Below are positions 46,088 through 54,300 of a stretch of DNA of 64,000 nt, in pieces; position 1 is the first letter of the stretch, and every line of letters starts with the position of its first letter. The notes under the pieces are model-generated. The model did no database searches and had not been told where the DNA came from. It saw only the letters and a program-made list of their open reading frames with translations. Location of the stretch: the NCBI GenBank assembly GCA_044226395.1, contig JBGAHD010000004.1, positions 434,001 through 498,000 of the forward strand, in the 5' to 3' direction. Source of the stretch: JBGAHD01 sp044226395 (GTDB lineage Bacteria; Pseudomonadota; Gammaproteobacteria; Xanthomonadales; Ahniellaceae). The position numbers and the translations under genes were made by a program.

Positions 46088-47236
46088 ATGAGCGCGCCGC
46101 GCATCGCCCTGGTCGCGGGCGAAGCCTCGGGCGACCTGCTCGGCGGCGAACTCATCGCGGGACTGCGCGCGCGCTATCCCGACGCGCGCTTCGCCGGCAT
46201 CGGCGGACCGCGCATGATCGCGGCGGGGCTCGAGGCGTGGTGGCCATCGGATCGCTTGGCCGTGATGGGCCTGGTCGAAGTGTTGAAGTCGTTGCCGGAG
46301 CTGTTGCGCTTGCGGCGCGAGCTGATCATGCGTGTCCTGGAGTGGCGGCCGGATGTCTTCATCGGCATCGACGCGCCGGATTTCAACCTCACGGTCGAGA
46401 AGCGGCTCAAGCAACGTGGCGTGCGCACCGTGCACTACGTGAGCCCCTCGGTGTGGGCGTGGCGCGAACGGCGCGCCGCGCGCCTGGGCGAATCGGCCGA
46501 TCGCGTGCTGTGCCTGTTTCCGATGGAACCGCCGATCTACGCGCGCCATGGCGTCGACGCGCGCTTCGTCGGACATCCGCTGGCGGAGCAATTCGCGCTG
46601 CATCCCGATCGTGAAGCCGCGCGCCGCGCGTTGGGCTTGCCCGAGAACGCGCGCGTGCTCGCGGTGTTGCCGGGATCGCGACTGGGCGAAATCGCGCGAC
46701 TGGGCGCGATCTTCGCCGACGCCGCGCGACGCGTGGCCGAAGGCCTGCCGGGCCTGCGCGTGATCGCGCCGATGGCGAGCGAAGCGTGCCGTCGCGCGTT
46801 CGCGCCGCATGCGGCGAGCGCCGGTATCGAATTGCTCGATGGCCGCGCGCACGAAGCGATGATCGCCGCCGACGTGGTGCTGCTGGCGTCCGGCACCGCC
46901 GCGCTCGAGGCCATGCTGGCGAAGCGGCCGATGGTCGTGGGCTATCGCGTGGCGACGCTGACGTATTTGATCGTGCGCTTGTTCAAGCTGATGAAGATCG
47001 ATCGGTACAGCTTGCCGAATGTGTTGGCTGGCGAGACCTTGGTGCCGGAGCGGATGCAGGGGGAGTGCACGGCGGGGCGGTTAGCGGAGGAGGTGTTGCG
47101 GTATTGGCGCGAGCCCGCGCTCGCCAAAGCCCTGCTCCCGCGATTCGAGGACATCCATCAATCCCTCCGCGCGCCGCCCGGCAAAGGCCCGGTCGAAGCC
47201 GTCGCGGCGTTGATCGATGGGAGTGCTTCGACGTGA
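46088..47236 (+). CDS. lpxB: Lipid-A-disaccharide synthase
   Basis: GT19-family glycosyltransferase that joins UDP-2,3-diacylglucosamine and lipid X. 382 residues. N-terminal VAGEASGDLLGGELI, FAGIGGPRM, CLFPMEPPIY, LPGSRLGEI and the C-terminal TAALEAMLAKRPMVVGYR are family motifs. The last about 30 codons (FEDIHQSLRAPPGKGPVEA) lie inside a duplicated 221-bp unit whose second copy follows the stop. The C-terminal tail is therefore in a rearranged zone, but the core is intact. Confidence 0.95.
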   Translation: MSAPRIALVAGEASGDLLGGELIAGLRARYPDARFAGIGGPRMIAAGLEAWWPSDRLAVMGLVEVLKSLPELLRLRRELIMRVLEWRPDVFIGIDAPDFNLTVEKRLKQRGVRTVHYVSPSVWAWRERRAARLGESADRVLCLFPMEPPIYARHGVDARFVGHPLAEQFALHPDREAARRALGLPENARVLAVLPGSRLGEIARLGAIFADAARRVAEGLPGLRVIAPMASEACRRAFAPHAASAGIELLDGRAHEAMIAADVVLLASGTAALEAMLAKRPMVVGYRVATLTYLIVRLFKLMKIDRYSLPNVLAGETLVPERMQGECTAGRLAEEVLRYWREPALAKALLPRFEDIHQSLRAPPGKGPVEAVAALIDGSAST

Positions 47237-47531
47237 GCGGGTCGTGGAATGCGGGGGCAGACGAGGGCGGGAGAGTGTCGTGGGCGGGGCTTGTCGACGT
47301 GGCGGCTGGATGGTCCGAGGGCATCCGACTTGAGGACACCCACGAATCGTTGCGCCCGCCGCGAATCAAGGACATTCATGAGTCGCGTCGCCCGCGGCTA
47401 GGCAAAGCTGCGTTCGAAGCCGTCCCGTTGCCGATCGCCGGGAGCGCATCACCATGAGCGGCCCGTGGATCGCGGGCGTGGACGAAGCCGGCCGCGGGCC
47501 GCTGGCCGGGCCTGTCGTCGTGGCGGCGGTC
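47147..47531 (+). repeat. Decayed 221-bp tandem duplication of the lpxB-rnhB junction
   Basis: Copy A (47147 to about 47310) and copy B (47368 to about 47531) align without gaps at an offset of 221 bases. Copy A holds the real 3' end of lpxB and then a broken rnhB 5' end; copy B holds a broken lpxB tail and then the real rnhB start. Translated, copy A after its GTG reads SGSWNAGADEGGR where rnhB reads SGPWIAGVDEAGR. A further 36-base repeat (47332-47367 and 47368-47403) lies at the start of copy B. Similarity is clear but many substitutions have built up, so the event is not recent. Confidence 0.75.
47233..47310 (+). pseudogene. Truncated relic of the rnhB 5' end
   Basis: Begins with GTG at 47233, overlapping the lpxB stop, and matches about the first 26 codons of rnhB (SGSWNAGADEGGR, then AGLVDVAAG). 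The catalytic Asp-Glu pair survives, but the frame then runs into copied lpxB tail sequence and stops at 47457 without the rest of the enzyme. It cannot be a working RNase HII. Confidence 0.6.
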
Positions 47532-48068
47532 GTACTCGACCCGGCACGCGGCATCGAAGGGCTGAACGATTCGAAAGTCCTCAGCGAGACCAAGCGCGAA
47601 GCCTTGTTTGACCTGATCGTCGCGCGGGCGCGCGATCATGCGATCGTGTGCATCGACGTCGACGTGATCGATCGCATCAACATCTTTCAAGCCACGATGC
47701 TCGGCATGGCGCGCGCGATAGAAAAACTGAAACAACGGCCCGATAGCGCGATGTTCGATGGCAAGCATGTCCCGAAGGCTTTGACGGTGCCCGGCCGCGC
47801 GATCGTCAACGGCGACGCCCTGGAGCCAGCGATCAGCGCGGCCTCGATCCTGGCCAAAGTCACCCGCGACCGATTGATGCGCGAGTACTGCACGCGCTGG
47901 CCGGGATATGGGTTTTCGGTGCACAAGGGCTATGGCACGCCGGAGCACATGGCGGCGCTGGAGCGGCTGGGGCCTTGCCCCTTGCATCGACGGAGTTTTG
48001 CGCCGGTTCGGAAGGCGTTCTTGCGGGAGCTGTTCGCGCCCGGCTTTTGGGACACCCAGGAACCCTGA
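47454..48068 (+). CDS. rnhB: Ribonuclease HII
   Basis: Removes single ribonucleotides and RNA primers from DNA. 204 residues from the ATG at 47454. The start GPWIAGVDEAGRGPLAGPVV gives the first catalytic Asp and Glu; LNDSKVLSETKRE, the Asp in AMFDGKHVPK and SILAKVTRDRLM follow. The usual GN in the third motif reads GK here. The last residues (GFWDTQEP) are encoded by one of the dispersed TGGGTGTCC-type repeats in reverse orientation, so the gene's end was remodelled by the repeat. In relatives dnaE follows directly; here 3.2 kb is inserted. Confidence 0.94.
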   Translation: MSGPWIAGVDEAGRGPLAGPVVVAAVVLDPARGIEGLNDSKVLSETKREALFDLIVARARDHAIVCIDVDVIDRINIFQATMLGMARAIEKLKQRPDSAMFDGKHVPKALTVPGRAIVNGDALEPAISAASILAKVTRDRLMREYCTRWPGYGFSVHKGYGTPEHMAALERLGPCPLHRRSFAPVRKAFLRELFAPGFWDTQEP

Positions 48069-48298
48069 CCCCCATTCGAGGTGATCCCCATTCGAGACAC
48101 CCAAGGTTCTCAGGAGAAAGCTCTGGGGCTTGGGGACACCCACGGTTATCGAAGTTCGCTCGTTTTGGGAACGAGAATGGAAACGAGGACAGCGACAAGT
48201 TCTCTCACCATGCGCCGGACATGCTCGCTACTCAGCATGGTGGGTGTCCTTGTTCCCACTCGACGCGAGCACCCACGCCCTAACTCGCTGGGTGTCCC
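48048..48298. repeat. Left cluster of TGGGTGTCC repeats
   Basis: Reverse-oriented copies (core GGACACCCA) lie at 48050-48058, 48095-48103 (one mismatch) and 48134-48142. Forward copies (TGGGTGTCC) lie at 48241-48249 and 48289-48297. The copy at 48240 is part of a small hairpin, GTGGG (48240-48244) with CCCAC (48255-48259). Another reverse copy is at 47334-47342. Between the copies no gene is supported; open frames through the region are strings of the repeat translated (WVSLFP-like). Confidence 0.7.
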
Positions 48299-48471
48299 GG
48301 GATGGTCCGCAGCAACCGATCTGCACGGCACTCCAAAGCCGCCTAGACCAGCCCCATGAGGCCTCGGCCCCCACTCATGACGAAAGTCACGATGACCTCA
48401 GGCACGAGCCGCTCGTGCGCCGCAGGCGTAGCTTCTTCTGGCCTGAACGCCGCCCCATCCTCGAGGCCATC

Positions 48472-48606
48472 ATGACCAAGAAGATCTTCATCGGAATGCT
48501 CGCCGTCTTCATCCTGATCGGCATCGCGACCGCGGGCTACAAGTTCGGCCAGTACTTGGCGCATACGGTCAAGCAGACTCAGACTGAAGAGCCCTCGCCG
48601 GCCTGA
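48472..48606 (+). CDS. Small single-pass membrane protein, 44 residues
   Basis: ATG at 48472 with GAGG 6 bases upstream. The sequence has the plan of a real small membrane protein: MTKK, one hydrophobic segment of about 20 residues (IFIGMLAVFILIGIATAGY), then a polar tail ending EEPSPA. The open frame continues upstream, but that part is repeat sequence. No family recognised. It lies inside the repeat island, so a chance open frame is possible, though the positive-inside start and polar tail favour a gene. Confidence 0.45.
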   Translation: MTKKIFIGMLAVFILIGIATAGYKFGQYLAHTVKQTQTEEPSPA

Positions 48607-48743
48607 AGCGTGTCGCTGAAAGGCAGTTCGCATTCACCGGCGCATCAACGGGTACTGGGATAGCGACAGTTTCTCGCGTCGGTGCGGCTTGCGAGGCAGC
48701 GCGGTGCTTGCCGCCATTTGATCGGCATACGCATCTCGGAAGT

Positions 48744-48783
48744 TGGATGTCCTGATGCTCTCGCCAGCGGACCAGGACATCCA
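48744..48783. repeat. Inverted repeat pair upstream of the transposase gene
   Basis: TGGATGTCCTG (48744-48754) and its perfect complement CAGGACATCCA (48773-48783) are separated by 18 bases with an inner GCT/AGC pair. The arms are a one-base variant of the TGGGTGTCC repeat core. It lies 76 bases before the transposase start and resembles the paired inverted REPs on which REP-associated transposases act. Confidence 0.65.
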
Positions 48784-48859
48784 CTGAACCAAGATTTCTG
48801 ACGCAAAATCCCGACGTTTTCCCACTGCCTTCGCCGCCACCGCGACGCACACTGTCGGC

Positions 48860-49816
48860 ATGACTCTCCCCCGCCGCCAGATCGTCGACCCCGCCGTCTC
48901 CGGCTTCTATCACTGCGTTTCTCGATGTGTCCGCCGCGCTTTCTTGTGCGGTCATGACGACTACACGGGCCGCAGCTACGAGCACCGCAAGGATTGGGTC
49001 GAATCCCGACTCATCGCGCTAGCAAAGTCCTTCGCCGTCGGCATCTACGCCTATGCGGTGATGAGTAATCACCTTCACGTCGTGCTTCACGTCGATCCAT
49101 CGGCGGCACATGCGTGGTCGCCTGAAGAAGTCGCGCGGCGGTGGGTGAGCATCTTTCCGGTGCGCATCGCGGGCGATGTGGATCGCGCCGCGACGGCGCT
49201 GCGCGCGCGACATCTGGCCAGCAATCCCCTCCGAATCGCGGTCTGTCGCGAGCGATTGGCGTCGATCTCGTGGTTCATGCGGTGTCTGAGTGAACCGATC
49301 GCGCGTCGCGCGAATCGCGAGGATGACTGCACGGGTCGCTTCTGGGAAGGTCGATTCAAATGCCAAGCATTGCTGGACGAGAAGGCCGTGCTCGCCTGCA
49401 TGACGTACGTCGATCTCAATCCGATTCGCGCGGGATTCGCCGAGACCCTGGCGCAAAGTCATCACACGTCGATCAAGCGGAGGATGAAATCCGCGGGCAA
49501 AACGCGTCGGGCGCCGATCGAACCGATCGCGGGACTGGGATGCGCCGAGAAATTGCCTCTGTCGACGATCGACTATCTGACACTGGTGACGTGGACAGGT
49601 GACCGCGCTCATCGACTTCAAAATACCCAACGCGAACGCCTGCCCCAATCGGTCAGCCGATTGATTGGCGATCAAGACCGGTGGACACGACGAGTCAATG
49701 GCATCGAGCGCGACTTCTATCGCGCGATCGGTACGGTCGAAGCGTTGCTAGCGAAGGCACAAGCGATTGGTCAGCAGTGGCTCAAAGGCGTGGGCGTGGC
49801 GCGCGAACTTGGCTGA
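48860..49816 (+). CDS. REP-associated tyrosine transposase (Y1/HUH, IS200-like)
   Basis: 318-residue member of the Y1_Tnp (IS200/TnpA-REP) family. The N-terminal GFYHCVSRCVRRAFLCG is the family start. The HUH motif is in YAVMSNHLHVVLHV (His-Leu-His), and the single catalytic tyrosine is probably that of MTYVDLNPIRAGF. RFWEGRFKCQALLD is also typical. At 318 residues it is about twice the E. coli RayT protein and has a C-terminal extension with an Arg-rich helix. Such enzymes cut single-stranded REP hairpins and are usually single-copy and domesticated. The gene is intact, has no terminal inverted repeats of a classical insertion sequence, and is flanked by inverted repeat clusters. The ribosome-binding site is weak. 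Confidence 0.88.
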   Translation: MTLPRRQIVDPAVSGFYHCVSRCVRRAFLCGHDDYTGRSYEHRKDWVESRLIALAKSFAVGIYAYAVMSNHLHVVLHVDPSAAHAWSPEEVARRWVSIFPVRIAGDVDRAATALRARHLASNPLRIAVCRERLASISWFMRCLSEPIARRANREDDCTGRFWEGRFKCQALLDEKAVLACMTYVDLNPIRAGFAETLAQSHHTSIKRRMKSAGKTRRAPIEPIAGLGCAEKLPLSTIDYLTLVTWTGDRAHRLQNTQRERLPQSVSRLIGDQDRWTRRVNGIERDFYRAIGTVEALLAKAQAIGQQWLKGVGVARELG

Positions 49817-50235
49817 AGCGTGCATGCGGTTCGCGAATCGCGACTTTGATCATCGGGAAGGGGAGCGCCTGACGCCCCTGTTTTGAAACGCGCAGTGGCA
49901 GTAGCGCTCTTGCAGCGGACTAAGGTCGCAAATTCAAAGGGAATGGCTCGAAAGAACATTGGCCGCGCCAGACCGGCAAGCTAGTGTGTCCGCCGGCAGT
50001 AAGACTTCGCCGAGATTTGGGTGTCCTCATTCCCACCCTAGTCGGACGACGCCAGTGCAGACCATGGGTGTCCTCATCTGATTTGAGCCTCCGGCAGCCG
50101 TGAGCGGTTTCGTCGTGCGTGGCTCGCCATTGAGAATTCATGGATGTCCATCAATCGCCTTCCCGATTCAACCGAGTGGAATCGTGGGTGTCCTCGATTC
50201 ACTGGGCGGAGAAATGGTGGGTGTCCTCACTTCAC
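49817..50235. repeat. Right cluster of TGGGTGTCC repeats (gene-free 419 bp)
   Basis: Five copies, all in forward orientation, begin at 50018, 50065, 50141 (variant TGGATGTCC), 50185 and 50218. The first four spacings are 47, 76, 44 and 33 bases. The best consensus is TGGGTGTCCTCA, often followed by TTC or TTCCCAC; at 50018 the copy can fold as GGGTG/CACCC. No gene is supported here. The last copy sits 6 bases from the stop of the convergent hydrolase gene. Confidence 0.7.
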
Positions 50236-51228
50236 TCACTTCCCCCCCCGTCCCACCCCCGAATCCCAACACCCCGCCACCACCCCAAAAAACCCCATCG
50301 GATCACTCTCCATCGGACAATGCCCCGATCCGCCCAGCGCCGCCACCTTCGCTTGACGCAGATAGCGCACATACAAATCGCTAACCACCTCCGCCGGCAC
50401 GCGCCGATCATCGCGCCCCAACACGATCAGCGTCGGCAGTTTCCCCAGCACCGCGGGGTCGACCACCGGCCACGGCTCCACGAGACGCAACCCCAATTGC
50501 TGCGCCGTCCCCCGCACGCGCAAGGGCGCGTAGTAGCCCTCGATCTGCTCCGCCGTCGGCTCCTGAATCTCGCAATGCGCGCGCAGCAGCGCCTCGAAGC
50601 GCTCGGGCGCGAACCATTCGCGGTCGGCGCGCACGGCCAGCCACTGCCGCGCGGGCGCAAAGCGCAGGGCCGTGGCGTACCACGCGGGCAGTTCGCGATG
50701 CTGCAGGTCGATCGGCAGGCCGTCGACATAGATCATTCCCAAGGTGCGTTCGGGATGCGCCGTGGCCATGGCGGCGATCACGCGCGCGCCCATCGAGTGG
50801 CCGCCCAGGCACCACGATTCGCCCGGTGGACCCAGGGTGTCCAGGAGTTTCCACAGCGCGGTGGTCTCGTCGGTCCATCGACCGCGTTCGCTGTAGCCCA
50901 TGCCGGGCAGGTCGACGGCGACCACGCGCTGTCCGCGTCGCGACAACATTGGCGCCACGCCGCGCCAGGTGAACGTCGACCCCGCGAAACCATGCACCAG
51001 CAGCAAGGGACATTGCCGCGCGGGCAGCGTGCCCGGCCATTCGCGCACATGAATGCGCAGTCCTTCGACGTCGACGAAGCGACTCTCCGCGAACGGTCGC
51101 TCGGGAATCGCCGCGTTCGAATTCGGCAGTAGCCAGGCATAGGGCAAGCCCAGAGCCACGCCCACCAGCGCGATCAGCGTGGCCAAGAGCCATCCCCACC
51201 CGGTCGACGTTTTTCGAGAAGCACTCAT
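50236..51228 (-). CDS. Alpha/beta hydrolase, membrane-anchored
   Basis: 330 residues from the ATG at 51228 (MSASRKTSTGW). One N-terminal hydrophobic segment (about residues 12-32) is probably a membrane anchor. The hydrolase fold has the oxyanion loop LVHGFAGST, the nucleophile elbow GGHSMGAR (Ser), the acid in LGRDDRR and the His in GSGHCPME. Substrate unknown; the family includes esterases, lipases and haloalkane dehalogenases. It reads away from dnaE, with about 100 bases between the two starts. It is not part of the conserved lpx-dnaE cluster and may have arrived with the repeat island. Confidence 0.83.
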   Translation of the reverse strand: MSASRKTSTGWGWLLATLIALVGVALGLPYAWLLPNSNAAIPERPFAESRFVDVEGLRIHVREWPGTLPARQCPLLLVHGFAGSTFTWRGVAPMLSRRGQRVVAVDLPGMGYSERGRWTDETTALWKLLDTLGPPGESWCLGGHSMGARVIAAMATAHPERTLGMIYVDGLPIDLQHRELPAWYATALRFAPARQWLAVRADREWFAPERFEALLRAHCEIQEPTAEQIEGYYAPLRVRGTAQQLGLRLVEPWPVVDPAVLGKLPTLIVLGRDDRRVPAEVVSDLYVRYLRQAKVAALGGSGHCPMESDPMGFFGVVAGCWDSGVGRGGK

Positions 51229-51329
51229 GGCCGCAGTGAGCCGCGTTTTCCCGGTCCGGTCAAGTCGCGCGCGGGCGCGGCCGCTTCCCCTTGTCACACC
51301 GCGGCCGTGCCACTACCTTGGCCGCGCGC

Positions 51330-54300
51330 ATGAAACCCTTCGTCCATCTGCACCTGCACAGCGAGTATTCGCTCACCGACTCGACCATCCGCATTCCGGA
51401 ACTGGTCAAGGGCGCGGCCGCGCGCGGCATGCCGGCGGTGGCGATCACGGACGAGGCCAATCTCTTCGCCCTGGTCAAGTTCTACAAGGCCGCCGAGAGC
51501 GCCGGCATCAAGCCGATCGCGGGCGCCGATCTGTGGCTGGCCGATCCCGAGGGCGAGGCCTATCGCGCCACCCTGCTCTGCCGCGACCGCGAGGGCTATC
51601 GCAACCTCTCCGTGCTGCTGTCGCGCGCCTATCGCGAGCGTCAGGAACACGACCGCGTCGTCGCCCTGCGCTCCTGGCTCGACGAGCGCGCCGAAGGCCT
51701 GTTCGTGCTGCTCGGCCCGCATTCCGACGTCGCTCACATCGCGCAGGCCGGGCACGATCAGCAAGCCCTGGTCGCGCTGCGCCGCTGGCAGAAGAAGTTC
51801 GACGATCGCGTTTACATCGAACTCGTGCGCAGCGGTCGCGCCGAGGACGAGCCCTGGATCGGCGCTGGTGTCGCGCTGGCCTCGGCCACCGATTGCCCGG
51901 CCGTGGCCACCAATGACGTGCGCTTTCTCGAGCCGGATGATTTCGAAGCGCACGAAGCGCGCGTGGCCATTCACGAAGGCTGGGTGCTCAACGATCCCAA
52001 GCGGCCGCGGCCCTTTTCGCAGCAGCAGTACCTGCGCTCGCCGCAAGAAATGGCCGCGCTGTTCGCCGACTTTCCGCAAGCGCTGGAGAACTCGCTCGAA
52101 CTCGCCAAGCGCTGCAATCTGGAACTGAGTTTCGGCAAGTACTTCCTGCCCGCGTTCCCCGTGCCCACGCCGGACGTCAGCGAGCCCGACTATCTGCGCC
52201 AGCTCGCGCGCGAAGGCCTGGAAAAGCGCATCGCCGAACGCGGCATGGCCGCGCAATACCCGCGTTCGGAATACGACGCGCGCCTGGCGCTCGAGCTTGA
52301 CGTCATCGTCAAGATGGGTTTCCCGGGCTATTTCCTCATCGTCGCCGACTTCATCGGCTGGGCGAAGGACAACGGCATTCCCGTCGGTCCGGGTCGCGGT
52401 TCGGGCGCGGGCTCGCTGGTCGCGTACGCGATCGGCATCACCGATCTCGATCCCTTGCGCTACGACCTGCTGTTCGAGCGCTTTCTCAATCCCGAACGCG
52501 TGTCGATGCCCGACTTCGACATCGACTTCTGCATGGACCGTCGCGATGAAGTGATCGACTACGTCGGACGTCGCTACGGCCGCGAGCGCGTGTGTCAGAT
52601 CATCACCTACGGCACGATGGCGGCCAAGGCCGTGCTGCGCGATACCGGCCGCGTGCTCGGCATGAGCTACGGCCATGTCGATCGCATCGCCAAGACCGTG
52701 CCCTCGCGGCCGCTCGATATCTCGCTCGACGATGCCCTGGGCGTCTCGGACAAATCGAAGAAAGAGCCCGAGCGCGTCTCCGCCGAATTCCGCGCGGCTT
52801 ATGACGAGGAAGAAGAAGTCCGCACGCTCGTCGACCTCGCGCGCTCGCTCGAAGACCTCACGCGCAATGCCGGCAAGCACGCCGGTGGCGTGGTGATCGC
52901 GCCCTCGGATCTCACCGACTTCTCGCCGCTGTATTGCGAAGCGCGCGGCGATGGCGTGGTGACCCAGTTCGACAAGGACGACGTCGAAGCCGTGGGCCTG
53001 GTCAAGTTCGACTTCCTGGGCCTGCGCACGCTGACCATCATCGAATGGGCCATGCAGGCGATCAATGGCAAGCGCGCCGCGCGCGGCGAGGCCGCGCTCG
53101 ACATCGCCAAGATCCCCATGGACGACGCGGCGAGTTATGCCCTGCTCAAGCGCTGCAACACGACCGCCGTGTTCCAGCTTGAATCGCGCGGCATGAAGGA
53201 ACTGGTGCGCAAGCTCCAGCCCGACACCTTTGACGACATCGTCGCGCTCGTCGCGCTGTTTCGTCCCGGTCCGCTGCAATCGGGCATGGTCGACGACTTC
53301 ATCAATCGCAAGCACGGGCGCGCGCCCGTGGTCTATCCGCACAAGCTGCTCGAGCCGATCCTCAAGTCGACCTACGGCGTGATCGTGTACCAGGAGCAAG
53401 TGATGCAGATCGCGCAGGTGCTCGCCGGCTATTCGCTCGGCGGCGCCGATCTGTTGCGCCGCGCGATGGGCAAGAAGAAGCCCGAGGAGATGGCCAAGGA
53501 GCGCATCAAGTTCGAGGAAGGCGCGGCCAGCAATCAAATCGACGCGCGCCTGGCCAGCTCGATCTTCGACTTGATGGAAAAGTTCGCCGAATACGGCTTC
53601 AACAAATCGCACTCGGCCGCGTACGCGCTGGTCTCGTATCAAACCGCGTGGCTCAAGGCGCATTACGCGGCGGAGTTCATGGCCGCGGTGTTGTCGTCGG
53701 ACATGGACAACACTGACAAGGTCGTGAACTTTCTCGAAGACGCCAAGGCGCAGCAGCTCACCGTGCTGCCGCCTGACATCAACCAAGGCACCTGGATGTT
53801 CGAGGCGCTCGACGCGCGCCGCATTCGCTACGGCCTGGGCGCGGTCAAGGGCGTCGGCCGTCAGGCCATCGAATGCATTGTCACCGAGCGCGAGGCCCGC
53901 GGCCCCTTCACTGATTTGCTCGATTTGTGCCAACGCGTCGATCCGCAGAAGCTCAACAAGCGCGTTCTCGAAGCGCTGATTAACTCCGGCACGCTCGATG
54001 CGCTCGCGCCCAATCGCGCCACCTTGATGGCGCAATTGCCCGAGGTCACGCGCGCCGCCGATCAGCGCCTGCGCGATCTGCAATCGGGCCAGAACGACAT
54101 GTTCGGTGGCGGCTCGCCCGCGCCGGTGAAGCTCGAGCTGCCGGTCGTCGAGGAATGGCCCTTGATGCAAAAGCTCAACGGCGAGCGCGACACGCTGGGC
54201 CACTATCTCTCGGGCCATCCCACCGACACGCATCGCTCACGGCTGCAGCAACTCGTCACCTGCCCGATCGCCAAGCTCGAGGAACACTATCGTCCGCCCG

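Noticed and set aside
48130..48471. Long N-terminal extension of the 44-residue membrane protein (WVSLFP-type sequence)
   Set aside because: It is the translation of the dispersed repeat; the plausible start is the ATG at 48472 with its own ribosome-binding site.
48860..49816. Classical IS200/IS605 insertion sequence
   Set aside because: The protein is about twice as long as IS200 TnpA, no tnpB is present and no defined left and right end hairpins abut the gene; RAYT fits better.
50018..50230. CRISPR-like array of TGGGTGTCCTCA units
   Set aside because: Core too short, spacing irregular (33-76 bases), copies diverged and present in both orientations around the transposase; no cas genes.
51294..54233. 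979-codon open frame antisense to dnaE
   Set aside because: Mirror of dnaE codon bias; no family resemblance, while dnaE is complete on the other strand.
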